Of a stretch of DNA of 43,046 nucleotides, positions 1 to 7,704 are shown in pieces. A model generated the notes under the pieces. That model was not told where the DNA came from, made no database searches, and saw only the letters and a program-made list of their open reading frames with translations. This DNA comes from Rahnella rivi. Its GTDB lineage: Bacteria > Pseudomonadota > Gammaproteobacteria > Enterobacterales > Enterobacteriaceae. Both the position numbers and the translations under genes were made by a program. The stretch covers positions 1 to 43,046 of the forward strand of contig NZ_JAFMOX010000039.1 in the NCBI RefSeq assembly GCF_019049655.1, written 5' to 3'. The stretch's first letter is position 1, and each line of letters starts with the position of its first letter.

Positions 1-48
1 AAACAGGGGGGTTTTATCCTGTGCTTCAAGTTCAACTTCAAGGTCAAG

Positions 49-71
49 ACCGTGGGTTGCCACCCACACCG
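49..71 (-). repeat. Hairpin repeat unit (inverted copy)
   Basis: This 23-bp unit contains GTGGGT-TGCC-ACCCAC, a 6-bp stem with a 4-base loop. It is the exact reverse complement of the two direct copies at 726-748 and 763-785 and marks the left edge of the repeat island. Confidence 0.8.
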
Positions 72-73
72 GC

Positions 74-105
74 CTTAGGGGTGGCTTATCGCCGCCACCC
101 CTAAG
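74..105. repeat. Perfect 12-bp inverted repeat
   Basis: CTTAGGGGTGGC (74-85) and GCCACCCCTAAG (94-105) are perfect reverse complements around an 8-base loop, a very stable hairpin inside the left repeat copy. No T-run follows on either strand, so it is not an obvious terminator. Confidence 0.75.
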
Positions 106-345
106 AACCCCGGGCTCTTTTCACTGCGCGCTGTCGCTTGCTGGCTATGTTTCAGGGGCTCCTCCTATTGCCGCAAACGCCGCCGCTGCGCGGTCCTCTC
201 ATTTCAGGTTCGGACCCGCTCGGAAAATACCCTCGCGGTTTCTCACCGTTCATTCGACGTCGTTTTGAGCGCGGCCAGAGGCTTCTTAAAGCACAACCTC
301 ACCGTTTTCGACTTTATAAATCAAAGATAAATCAAAAAATTAAGT

Positions 346-430
346 CTCAATAATCATTTGAATTACATAGCCATTAGCCGCACTCAATAATCATTCGAAT
401 TACATAGCCCTTGGCCGCGCTCAAAAATCA
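346..430 (+). repeat. 37-bp tandem direct repeat, 2.3 copies
   Basis: Two 37-bp units (346-382 and 383-419) start CTCAATAATCATT and contain GAATTACATAGCC, differing at a handful of positions. A third, partial unit starts at 420 (CTCAAAAATCA). The units are contiguous with no spacers, so this is not a CRISPR array. They sit between the two inverted arms of the repeat island. Confidence 0.85.
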
Positions 431-725
431 CGCCGTAGGGAGTGGTGGAAAACCGCGCGTTTTTTTGCGCGGGTTGTAACCCGACCGGAGGGCACCGCGT
501 AGCGGCGGGATTTTGCGGCAATAGCCGGAGCTGCTGGAAAGTAGCCCGCGAGCGGCAGCGCGCAGTAAAAAAGACGTGGGAGATCCAAGAGGGGCCCGTC
601 CTGGCCCCTTTTGGGCGGTTTCGGCGACAGCCGCTGAGCGATCACCGCACGTGAGAAACCGAAATTTTCACCAGGCCCTAAAATGGTCGTGTTACAACGC
701 GTGGAATAGCCGCCGCCCCCCAAGT

Positions 726-785
726 CGGTGTGGGTGGCAACCCACGGTGTTGACCTTAAGGCCGGTGTGGGTGGCAACCCACGGT
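726..785 (+). repeat. Two direct hairpin repeat units, 37-bp period
   Basis: Identical 23-bp units lie at 726-748 and 763-785, each a GTGGGT-GGCA-ACCCAC hairpin. Their spacing is 37 bp, the same as the period of the tandem repeat at 346-430. They mark the right edge of the island and end about 60 bp before the operator-like motif of the ATPase gene. Confidence 0.85.
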
Positions 786-842
786 CTTGAATTTGAATTT
801 GACCTTAAGACAACACCAGCATGGCTACCTGTTGCCCCTCAA

Positions 843-860
843 CAATATACGATATATCCT
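843..860 (+). promoter_or_regulatory. Operator-like 18-mer shared with the gntR/binding-protein intergenic region
   Basis: Positions 843-860 match 10151-10168 at 16 of 18 bases (consensus CAATAYAYGATATATCCT). The other copy forms half of a palindrome between the GntR-type regulator gene and the binding-protein gene. The site ends 32 bases before the ATPase start, where it could overlap the promoter. I infer shared control by the regulator encoded at 10244. Only the half-site is conserved here, not the full palindrome. Confidence 0.6.
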
Positions 861-892
861 CTATGCTCACTTTCCACCCAGGAAACCCCGTT

Positions 893-2521
893 ATGACCCC
901 ATCCACAACGCTTCTCGATATCCGCAGTCTTGCGATTCATACCGATTCAGGGATCCCGCTGGTAAATCCTGTTTCCTTTCAGGTGAACAGACGCGAAATA
1001 GTGGCGCTGGTGGGGGAATCAGGCTCGGGGAAAACCCTCAGTTCGCTGGCGCTGATGGGGTTGTTGCCGCCCGGCGTGTTGATGAGCGGGGGCGAAATCT
1101 GGCTGGAGGATAAACGTATTGCCAGCCCGGATGTGCCTTACGATGCGCCAGTGCGCGGCAAAGAACTGGCGATGATATTTCAGGAGCCGATGACCAGCAT
1201 GAATCCGGTGCTGAAAGTCGGGGAGCAGATCGCGGAAGTGCTGGTTCGCCATCAGCAGATTGGCTGGAAACAGGCGCATCGCGACGCGGTTGCCTTGCTG
1301 GATCGCGTGGGCATCGTTAACCCCGAGCAGCGGGCGAAGCAGTATATTCATCAGCTTTCCGGCGGGATGCGCCAGCGGGTGATGATCGCCAGCGCCATCA
1401 GCTCTAAACCCCGTCTGCTGATTGCCGATGAGCCCACCACCGCGCTGGACGTCACCATTCAGGCGCAAATCCTCGCGTTGTTGCAGGAACTGCAACAGGA
1501 AATGGAAATGGGGATCCTGCTGATTACTCACGATTTAAGCATCGTTGCCCGCTACGCCGACCGCGCATATGTCATGCATCAGGGAAACCTGGTCGAGCAG
1601 GGGCCGGTCGGGCAGTTGCTGACCGCGCCGCAGGAACCTTATACCCGCAAACTGATTGCCGCCTCACAACCGCAGGCGCGTCCGGCAGGCGCACAGATAA
1701 GCGATGAAGCACCGCTTATCCGGCTGCACGCGCTGACCAAAAGTTATGCGCAAACCCGCTCTCTGCCTTTTGTTGCCGCTAAACGCCAGACGGTGCTGTT
1801 CCCCACCACGCTGGATATCCGCCGTGGCGAAATTCTCGGGCTTATCGGGGAATCCGGTTCCGGTAAAACGACGCTGGGGCGGGCGATTATGGGGCTGATT
1901 GACACCGACAGCGGCGATATCGAATTTGACGGCGTATCCCTGACCCTCGCCAGCCAGGCCATCCGGCAGAAAATGCGTCGCCGTGCGCAAATTATCTTTC
2001 AGGATCCCTATGCCAGCCTGAACCCGAAAATGACCATTGGTGAGCAAATCGCCGAGCCGCTGCGGGTCTATAAATTACGTCCGGCGGGGCAGATTCAGGC
2101 AAGGGTGGCGGAGTTGCTCAAACTGGTCGGGCTGGAAGCGCATCACGCCAGCCGCTTGCCCGGTGCGTTTTCCGGTGGGCAGCGTCAGCGCGTGGCGATT
2201 GCCCGTGCGCTGGCGCTGGAACCGGAGTTACTGGTCGCGGATGAAGCCGTTTCGGCACTGGATTTATCGGTTCGCGGGCAAATACTGGCGCTGCTGGACA
2301 GACTGCGTGAACAGCTGGGGCTGACCGTGTTGTTTATCAGTCATGATCTGGCTGCCGTGAAGCAGGTCTGCGATCGCGTGGTGGTGCTGTATCACGGAAA
2401 AGTGGTGGAAAGCGGCACCACCGGCGAGGTGCTTGTCGCGCCGAAACACCCCTATACCCGCCAGCTGCTGGCCGCGGCGCCGGATATTGTGCAGGCGCTG
2501 CAACTGCGTAAAGCCAGCTAG
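893..2521 (+). CDS. Dipeptide/oligopeptide-type ABC transporter, fused double ATP-binding protein
   Basis: This 542-residue protein carries two complete ABC ATPase domains in tandem, like GsiA, DdpD-DdpF or YejF, and should energise uptake through a DppB/DppC-type permease pair. Domain 1 has a Walker A (residues 41-48, GESGSGKT), signature LSGGMRQR (155-162) and Walker [10 protein letters not shown]. Domain 2 has a Walker A (319-326), signature FSGGQRQR (426-433) and a variant ADEAVSALD. The ATG at 893 is chosen because AGGA lies 9 bases upstream and the domain begins directly after it; the frame is open back to an ATG at 821. The gene is convergent with the operon encoding the matching permeases, and the two stop codons overlap. 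A shared operator-like motif supports a joint function. The substrate is not shown by the sequence. Confidence 0.93.
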   Translation: MTPSTTLLDIRSLAIHTDSGIPLVNPVSFQVNRREIVALVGESGSGKTLSSLALMGLLPPGVLMSGGEIWLEDKRIASPDVPYDAPVRGKELAMIFQEPMTSMNPVLKVGEQIAEVLVRHQQIGWKQAHRDAVALLDRVGIVNPEQRAKQYIHQLSGGMRQRVMIASAISSKPRLLIADEPTTALDVTIQAQILALLQELQQEMEMGILLITHDLSIVARYADRAYVMHQGNLVEQGPVGQLLTAPQEPYTRKLIAASQPQARPAGAQISDEAPLIRLHALTKSYAQTRSLPFVAAKRQTVLFPTTLDIRRGEILGLIGESGSGKTTLGRAIMGLIDTDSGDIEFDGVSLTLASQAIRQKMRRRAQIIFQDPYASLNPKMTIGEQIAEPLRVYKLRPAGQIQARVAELLKLVGLEAHHASRLPGAFSGGQRQRVAIARALALEPELLVADEAVSALDLSVRGQILALLDRLREQLGLTVLFISHDLAAVKQVCDRVVVLYHGKVVESGTTGEVLVAPKHPYTRQLLAAAPDIVQALQLRKAS

Positions 2522-3357
2522 AAACCGGCCAGCATCGGCAATTCATCATGTTCAGCCCATTCATGCCAGGAGCCGACATAAATCGCCAGATGCTGATAAC
2601 CCGCCAGCTGAAGCGCGACATACACCGTGGCAGCCCGCGCGCCACGGTGGCAATAAATAATGGCGCGGCGATTGGGTGAAATCCCGGCTTTTTCAGCACG
2701 CTGACGAAGCTTACCGGCTGCCAGAAACTGACCGTCCTGTATCACATCCTCCCAAAACAGCAGTGTGGCGCCCGGAATACGCCCGGCGCGGTGACAGCAT
2801 TCATGGGCAAACTCGCCGGAATACTCGCTTTGCCTGCGGGCATCGACAATCTGCGTATGGTGTTGCGCGGCTGCCAGCACGTCAGCCCGCGTGGCGGCGA
2901 GGCATTTCTGCATTATGGGAGCGGGTGAAAAGTCAGGGTGTTGTGCGCTGATTTCAGCCTGCAAACCCTGTCCGGGCAGCAGCGCGCCACCGGCCTGCAC
3001 CCAGGCATCGACACCGCCGTCGAGCAGTAACGCTCCCGAAATGCCGGTAAACTGCGTGAACCAGACGCCCCGTGGCGAGCGCATGCCCACCTGTTGCTCG
3101 AAAAAAACCGGAGTGACGTTGTCACCGATGAGCAGCGTCTGCCACGCGCGATAAAAAGCGTGAGCCATGCTGACGATCCCTTCGTCGCTGCTGTCAGGAA
3201 TAAAATAGTCGTATACGTTGAGATGGCAGGCATCAGGCAGGGTGGCCTGCTGCCATTGCGCCCGTTCACGGACGTCAATCAGCGCAAATAACTCGCCCTG
3301 CGCCAGACGGGCGCGCAGTTCAGCCGCACCGATCAGCAGGGAATTATTCAGGGGCAT
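2518..3357 (-). CDS. Tandem-domain rhodanese-like sulfurtransferase
   Basis: This 279-residue protein has two rhodanese domains, as in thiosulfate or 3-mercaptopyruvate sulfurtransferases, which move sulfane sulfur through a cysteine persulfide. The C-terminal domain has the catalytic Cys236 in YCHRGARA and a preceding VDARRQSEYSGE segment. The N-terminal domain (IDVRERAQW near residue 27) has no cysteine in the matching loop and is probably structural. The ATG at 3357 has GGAG 7 bases upstream and overlaps the end of the preceding gene by 14 bases; the frame extends further upstream without support. It is the last gene of the seven-gene operon, and its TAG shares bases with the stop of the convergent ATPase gene. 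Next to a desulfhydrase-like enzyme, a role in handling released sulfur is the likely inference. Confidence 0.88.
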   Translation of the reverse strand: MPLNNSLLIGAAELRARLAQGELFALIDVRERAQWQQATLPDACHLNVYDYFIPDSSDEGIVSMAHAFYRAWQTLLIGDNVTPVFFEQQVGMRSPRGVWFTQFTGISGALLLDGGVDAWVQAGGALLPGQGLQAEISAQHPDFSPAPIMQKCLAATRADVLAAAQHHTQIVDARRQSEYSGEFAHECCHRAGRIPGATLLFWEDVIQDGQFLAAGKLRQRAEKAGISPNRRAIIYCHRGARAATVYVALQLAGYQHLAIYVGSWHEWAEHDELPMLAGF

Positions 3358-4345
3358 GGGGGGACTCCGGGAAAAACGGTAACAGGGTGCCGGTATCGCG
3401 TTCAGCGGCCAGCCGCAGGACCCGCGAGGCCAGGGCGATATCGAACACGTTAAGGCCAAAAGAGGAAAAATAGACGCTGTCCCCGGCGGCAGGCCGCCAG
3501 CCGTCGAGCAGCAGGCTGCCTAAATCTGCATCCACCCGCTCCCTGCTGAATTCACCGGCGCGGTACATCTGGAACAGACTTTTGGCACTGGTTTCGCAGA
3601 AATCACCCCATAAATCCACCACCACGCGGCTGGCGCAGCGGATGGCGGCAAAACTGACTTCGTGATAGCCGACCTGGATCACCAGCCGTCCGGGGCGCAT
3701 CGCCTCAGCTTCCAGCAGAGGTTCTGCGGCGCTGGTGCAGGTGATGACTGCGTCAATATCCCGGCTGAGCGCCTCCTGCAAATTTTCGACGTTGACCAGC
3801 GGCCACGGTAAAGACGCGCTATCGAGCGGCAAACTGCGCTGGCGGCGATCCCACCAGCTGACTTCCAGCAAATTGCCGAACAGCTGACGCAGCATATCCA
3901 GATGTGCCATCGCCTGAACGCCAGCCCCCAGCAGCAGCACGCGCTGCACGGTGCGCGGCGCGGCGTGACGCAGGGCAAGTGCGCTCACGGCCGCCGTGCG
4001 GGTGGCGGTCAGCGCACCACTTTCCACCAGCCCGAGCGGCAGTCCGTTATCCGCCCGGCTGACAAGCGTGAGCGCCATTGCCTGCGGCAGATTGTCCTGT
4101 GCGTCTGGCCGGTGGGCGGTCCATTTCACGCCTGCGGCATTAAAACGCCCGCCGACCCGCGCCGGTAATGCATAGGCTTTGCCACGCTGGCCGGTGAGGC
4201 TGACATGGGTTTCCGCAGGCATTTCGGCGTCGTGGTGGCGCATTAGCGTGACAACGTCACAGACATCATCCAGCGCCGCCTGTGCCAGCGTACCGCCGAG
4301 CGAGATGACGTCCTGCCGGCTCAGATAGCGAAAACCCTCCGTCAT
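3344..4345 (-). CDS. Ornithine cyclodeaminase/mu-crystallin family protein
   Basis: This 333-residue NAD(P)-dependent enzyme belongs to the OCD/mu-crystallin family. It shows the Rossmann motif LLGAGVQA (residues 138-145), the family segment TATRTAAVSALA (around 113-124) and a GVKW lysine near residue 74, where the family binds the substrate carboxylate. Members include ornithine cyclodeaminase, alanine dehydrogenase, SbnB and ketimine reductase; mammalian mu-crystallin reduces sulfur-containing cyclic ketimines. The specific reaction cannot be read here. The ATG at 4345 lies one base after the upstream stop codon, with GGAG 7 bases ahead inside the previous gene, so translation is probably coupled. 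The neighbouring PLP enzyme and rhodanese suggest an amino- or imino-acid intermediate of a sulfur compound. Confidence 0.85.
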   Translation of the reverse strand: MTEGFRYLSRQDVISLGGTLAQAALDDVCDVVTLMRHHDAEMPAETHVSLTGQRGKAYALPARVGGRFNAAGVKWTAHRPDAQDNLPQAMALTLVSRADNGLPLGLVESGALTATRTAAVSALALRHAAPRTVQRVLLLGAGVQAMAHLDMLRQLFGNLLEVSWWDRRQRSLPLDSASLPWPLVNVENLQEALSRDIDAVITCTSAAEPLLEAEAMRPGRLVIQVGYHEVSFAAIRCASRVVVDLWGDFCETSAKSLFQMYRAGEFSRERVDADLGSLLLDGWRPAAGDSVYFSSFGLNVFDIALASRVLRLAAERDTGTLLPFFPESPHAPE

Positions 4346-4346
4346 T

Positions 4347-5348
4347 TCAGTGCTCCAGCAGCGTTTGGGCAAAGGGATAGAGCGCCGGTGAACCGCCGCA
4401 GTGGACGAAAATCACCGTGGCACCGGCTTTAATTTTGCCTTGTTCCACCAGACCGATCAGGCCGTGCATGGCCTTGCCGGTATAGACCGGATCCAGCAGC
4501 AGGCCTTCTTCCTGCGCGACACGGTAAATGGCGTCAATCCCCCCGGCGGACGGCACGCCATAGGCTGTACCGACGTACTCATCCTCAATCCAGATATCGT
4601 CGGGAGTCCAGCGTTGCGGCCATTCGAGCAGATCGGCGCAATCCTGCGCCATGGCGGATATACGTGTGCGGAACCATTCGGCCTTAGCACTGACGCTGAT
4701 GCCGACGATGCGGGTGTCAGGCCAGTATTTACGTGCACCGACGTACAATCCGGCCAGAGTGCCGCCGGAGCCGGTGGGGGCGACGATCACCTGCGGCGGT
4801 GGCTGATTGCGCTCTTTAAGCTGAGCATCCATCTCTTCGACCGCGCGCACGTAGCCCAGTGCGCCGAGCGGCGTGGCACCGCCGAGCGGAATGATCAGCG
4901 CTTTCTCGCCACGGGCTTCTGCCGCCGCCGCGTGGGCGTTCATGGCGCCTTCAATCTGGCTGAAATAGCCCTCGGGGTCGAGGAACTCCAGCTCCGCGCC
5001 AAACAGCTTATCGAGCAACAGGTTGCCCTGATAACTCTGCGGCGCGTCGCCACGCAGCACCAGCACCGGTTTCATGCCGAACTTACGTGCCGCCGCCGCC
5101 ACCATGCGGGCATGGTTGGACTGATGGCCGCCGGTGGTGATGACCACCTTGACCTGCTTGCGGCAGGCGTCAGCCATCAGATACTCCAGCTTACGGACTT
5201 TGTTGCCACCGCCGCCAAAGCCAGTGTAATCATCACGTTTGATGTCGAGCGTGATGCCAAGCGAGTTACTGAGCGAGGCCAGACGCTCGAGAGGTGTGGG
5301 GAAAAACCCCAGTGGAACACGTTCAAAATCATCTGCTTGTTTCATCAT
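4347..5348 (-). CDS. D-cysteine desulfhydrase/ACC deaminase-like PLP enzyme
   Basis: This 333-residue fold-type II PLP enzyme resembles E. coli DcyD (328 residues), which splits D-cysteine into pyruvate, ammonia and sulfide. IKRDD is followed by GGGGNKVRKLEYL with the PLP lysine at residue 50, a GGHQSNHARM motif, the phosphate loop APTGSGGTLAG, and the C-terminal LLLDPVYTGKAMHGL and FVHCGG segments. The family also includes ACC deaminase and L-cysteate sulfo-lyase (CuyA), so the true substrate may be another beta-substituted alanine. Two adjacent ATG codons (5348 and 5345) follow AGGAAA; spacing slightly favours the second. The gene is 61 bases downstream of the M20 gene in the same operon. 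Confidence 0.88.
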   Translation of the reverse strand: MMKQADDFERVPLGFFPTPLERLASLSNSLGITLDIKRDDYTGFGGGGNKVRKLEYLMADACRKQVKVVITTGGHQSNHARMVAAAARKFGMKPVLVLRGDAPQSYQGNLLLDKLFGAELEFLDPEGYFSQIEGAMNAHAAAAEARGEKALIIPLGGATPLGALGYVRAVEEMDAQLKERNQPPPQVIVAPTGSGGTLAGLYVGARKYWPDTRIVGISVSAKAEWFRTRISAMAQDCADLLEWPQRWTPDDIWIEDEYVGTAYGVPSAGGIDAIYRVAQEEGLLLDPVYTGKAMHGLIGLVEQGKIKAGATVIFVHCGGSPALYPFAQTLLEH

Positions 5349-5409
5349 ATTTTCCTGCTGATTATTTTTTAAAACTTTCCCGGGAGTTGACGCAAAACAG
5401 CGGCGGAGA

Positions 5410-6792
5410 TCACTCCGTCACCGTTGAAAAAGAGGTGTCGTTGCTGAAGAAATGTATCCAGTCGGTGACGGATTGCTGAAACCGTGCCAGCCCGCGCAGG
5501 GTGACGAATTCATTGACGCCGTGGGCGTTGCCACCGTGGCCGAGGCCGCCAATCAAAAAGGCTTCGGACACGTGCGCAAAGGTGTAGGCGGGCGCGCAGC
5601 CGGGCGCCCAGGGCCAGATTTGCGGCGTGGCACCCTGCGCCTGATAGCTGGCGAGCAGCGCGTCCACCCCGGCACTTTCGCGCGGGAAGCGGTGGCCGGG
5701 ATAGCTGTCGTCCAGCGTCAGCGTCACGCCGCTGAATTCCGGGCGCGACAGGGTTTCCCTGATGTCGTTAAGCAGGCTTTCCCCGTCGATGCCGGGCGGC
5801 ACCCGCAGCGCAAATTCGGCGCTGGCACGGTGCGGGATCACGCCGCGCGCATCGGACGGATCGCTGCGGATTTCGGAAATGTTCAGCACCGCGCCGTTAA
5901 TCAGCTGTTGCAGGCAGGCAAGCGTATCGCCGTGTACGGACAGTTTTTCGCTGCGGCGAAAGCGCAGTTCGTCTTCGATGCTGAACCGGGCGGCGAGGGT
6001 GGTCAGCAGGCGGGTCGCCTGTTCGTCGGTCTGTCGTCGCGCCATCACGCCGTTGTCTTTGGCGGGCGCAATGGCATGCAGGGCGTTCACCAGGTGCCAG
6101 ATGGGGTTGGCGATCCAGTTGGCATTGCTGGCATGGATTGCCGCATGAGGGCCGCCCCATTTGCCCGCGTTGACTTCAATTCTGCCGCCGCTCAGCCCGC
6201 TGAAACCGAGGTAAACCCGCGGTTCGCCGCCGCCGTATTCGCACAGCGAGGGGAAAAATACCGCGTCAGCGGGCGCCACCGGGCAGGGTGTTTGTGCCAG
6301 ATAGCGGCGTAAATGCCCGCTGCCCGTCTCTTCCTCACCTTCAAGAATGATCTCCAGATTGACCCGCAGGGCACCGCTATCGCGCAGGGATTTGATGGCC
6401 GTCAGCATCCCCGCCAGCGGGCCTTTGTTGTTTTCGGCTCCGCGCGCGACAAAGACGGCGCCAATGCCCGGCCAGTCACTGAATCCGCCGCTGAACGGCG
6501 GGTGCTCCCAGCCTTCCGGTCCGGCGGGCATGACGTCATACATGTTGTAGAGCACCAGCGTTTTCGCGGCCTGCATGTCGATGCGCAGATGCACCAGCGG
6601 CGGCGCGTCGCCTGACGATTGCTGGCTGACGGTGATAACCGGCGTGCCGCCCAGCTCGCGGATGATCCAGGCTTCCAGCCAGCGGGCAAGTTCGCGTTGC
6701 TCATCAATTCGCCCGGCTACGCTGGCAAACGGCGTAATGGCGGACAGGACGGCCAGGGTGGGTTGCAGTTCAGCAGGGATCTCAACAGTCAC
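5410..6792 (-). CDS. M20-family metallohydrolase (dipeptidase-like) with altered metal ligands
   Basis: This 460-residue protein is similar in length and layout to carnosinase/PepV-type M20 peptidases, with EGEEETGS (151-158), a central dimerisation or lid domain and a C-terminal NAHGVNEF. Such enzymes hydrolyse dipeptides or N-acyl amino acids in the cytoplasm. Two usual metal ligands look changed: the GHxD motif reads NMYD (83-86, His to Met), and the bridging Asp of RGxxDxKG is Asn121 in RGAENNKG. It may use one metal, form a distinct subfamily, or no longer hydrolyse. The start is GTG at 6792, overlapping the stop of the upstream permease (GTGA), which implies coupled translation. Within this operon, removal of a peptide or acyl group from an imported sulfur compound is plausible. 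Confidence 0.85.
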   Translation of the reverse strand: MTVEIPAELQPTLAVLSAITPFASVAGRIDEQRELARWLEAWIIRELGGTPVITVSQQSSGDAPPLVHLRIDMQAAKTLVLYNMYDVMPAGPEGWEHPPFSGGFSDWPGIGAVFVARGAENNKGPLAGMLTAIKSLRDSGALRVNLEIILEGEEETGSGHLRRYLAQTPCPVAPADAVFFPSLCEYGGGEPRVYLGFSGLSGGRIEVNAGKWGGPHAAIHASNANWIANPIWHLVNALHAIAPAKDNGVMARRQTDEQATRLLTTLAARFSIEDELRFRRSEKLSVHGDTLACLQQLINGAVLNISEIRSDPSDARGVIPHRASAEFALRVPPGIDGESLLNDIRETLSRPEFSGVTLTLDDSYPGHRFPRESAGVDALLASYQAQGATPQIWPWAPGCAPAYTFAHVSEAFLIGGLGHGGNAHGVNEFVTLRGLARFQQSVTDWIHFFSNDTSFSTVTE

Positions 6793-7703
6793 AGGCGAAT
6801 CCTCGGATTAAGCACGACATAAAGCAGATCGATAATCAGATTGATGCCGACAAACACCAGCGCGGCCAGCAGCACGATGGCCTGCACCAGCGGGAAATCA
6901 CGGTTCTGGATCGCCTGTACCGCCAGGCGGCCAATCCCCGGCCAGGCAAAAATGATTTCCGTGACCAGCGCGCCGCCGAGCAGTGACGCAAAATACATGC
7001 CCTGAACGGTGATCACCGGGATCAGCGCATTGCGTAACCCGTGGCGCACCACGACCCGCCACTGACTCAGCCCTTTGGCGCGCGCTGTGCGGATATAATC
7101 CTGCTGTAAAACGTCTATCAGGCTGGCGCGGATCAGGCGGGCAATGGCGCTCATGTAATACGCGCCAAGGCTCAGTGCGGGCATCACCAGCTGGCTGGCG
7201 CTGCCGTAGCCGCCGGAGGGCAGCCAGCGTAAATTCAGGCTGAACACGATGATCAGCAATAAGCCGAGCCAGAACACCGGCACGGCCTGCCCGCTGAACG
7301 CCAGCAGGCGGGCGAACAGATCCCACAGCGTGTTTTGACGAAGCGCACTGAGGATCCCGAGCAGTAAACCGGCCAGCGTGCTCCAGGCCAGCGCGGTGAC
7401 GGCGAGCAGTAATGTCGCCGGTACGCGCTGGGAAATCAGTTCGGTGACCGGCTGGCTGTAGCGCAGCGATTCACCCATATCGCCCTGCAGCACGCCGGTC
7501 AGGTAATGCCAGTATTGCCAGGTCAGTGACCGGTCAAAGCCCATGCTGTGACGAAAATTCTCCATCTCCTGCTGACTGGAACCGGGTGGCATCATGACGG
7601 CAGCCGGATCGCCGGTCAGATGCAGGCTGTAAAAAATCAGCAGTGACACGCCGAACATCACCAGAACGGATTGGGCGAGGCGGTGCAGGATATAGCGCAA
7701 CAT
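6789..7703 (-). CDS. Dipeptide-type ABC transporter permease (DppB-like)
   Basis: This 304-residue inner-membrane protein has an N-terminal membrane segment (YILHRLAQSVLVMFGVSLLI), the typical periplasmic loop starting LTGDPA, and five further hydrophobic segments. The cytoplasmic ATPase-contact loop includes YIRTARAKGLSQWRVVVRHG (EAA motif), and the C-terminus ends VVLNPRIRL, as in DppB/GsiC. It should pair with the following-class permease encoded at 7705-8565 and with the double ATPase at 893-2521. Its start is one base after the stop of that permease gene, and its own stop overlaps the M20 gene start. Family membership is clear; the substrate is not. Confidence 0.93.
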   Translation of the reverse strand: MLRYILHRLAQSVLVMFGVSLLIFYSLHLTGDPAAVMMPPGSSQQEMENFRHSMGFDRSLTWQYWHYLTGVLQGDMGESLRYSQPVTELISQRVPATLLLAVTALAWSTLAGLLLGILSALRQNTLWDLFARLLAFSGQAVPVFWLGLLLIIVFSLNLRWLPSGGYGSASQLVMPALSLGAYYMSAIARLIRASLIDVLQQDYIRTARAKGLSQWRVVVRHGLRNALIPVITVQGMYFASLLGGALVTEIIFAWPGIGRLAVQAIQNRDFPLVQAIVLLAALVFVGINLIIDLLYVVLNPRIRL

Positions 7704-7704
7704 A

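Larger units (their letters stand above)
1..830. repeat. Island of two diverged repeat copies in inverted orientation; no gene
   Basis: The stretch before the first gene is repeat sequence. The reverse complement of about 470-590 aligns with about 115-205. Shared blocks include ACTGCGCGCTG, CTATTGCCGCAAA and CGCCGCT-CGCGGT, separated by scattered substitutions, so this is one element present twice head to head. The outer ends (49-76 and 758-785) are also inverted copies around GTGGGTTGCCACCCAC. Short open frames cross the area (for example 138-353 and 421-777), but they have no ribosome-binding site, resemble no protein I know and are interrupted by hairpins. It could be a non-coding interspersed element of this lineage or the remnant of a miniature mobile element. 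No transposase or target duplication is visible. Confidence 0.75.

Noticed and set aside
346..430. Possible CRISPR array
   Set aside because: The 37-bp units are contiguous with no spacers and no cas genes are present.
421..777. Open frame of 118 codons (minus) in the repeat island, with overlapping plus-strand frames at 442-654 and 576-896
   Set aside because: They lie in diverged inverted repeats full of hairpins, match no known protein and lack start signals. Treated as chance frames.
3344..5348. Staphyloferrin-type SbnA-SbnB pair making 2,3-diaminopropionate
   Set aside because: The PLP enzyme is DcyD/ACC-deaminase-like rather than a cysteine-synthase homologue, and no siderophore synthetase is nearby.
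4401..5372. Long open frame (323 codons) on the plus strand opposite the D-cysteine desulfhydrase-like gene
   Set aside because: It is antisense to a gene with clear family motifs, has no recognisable domain or ribosome-binding site, and reflects third-position GC bias. The same applies to long antisense frames at 5452-6312, 28539-29324 and 37358-38002.
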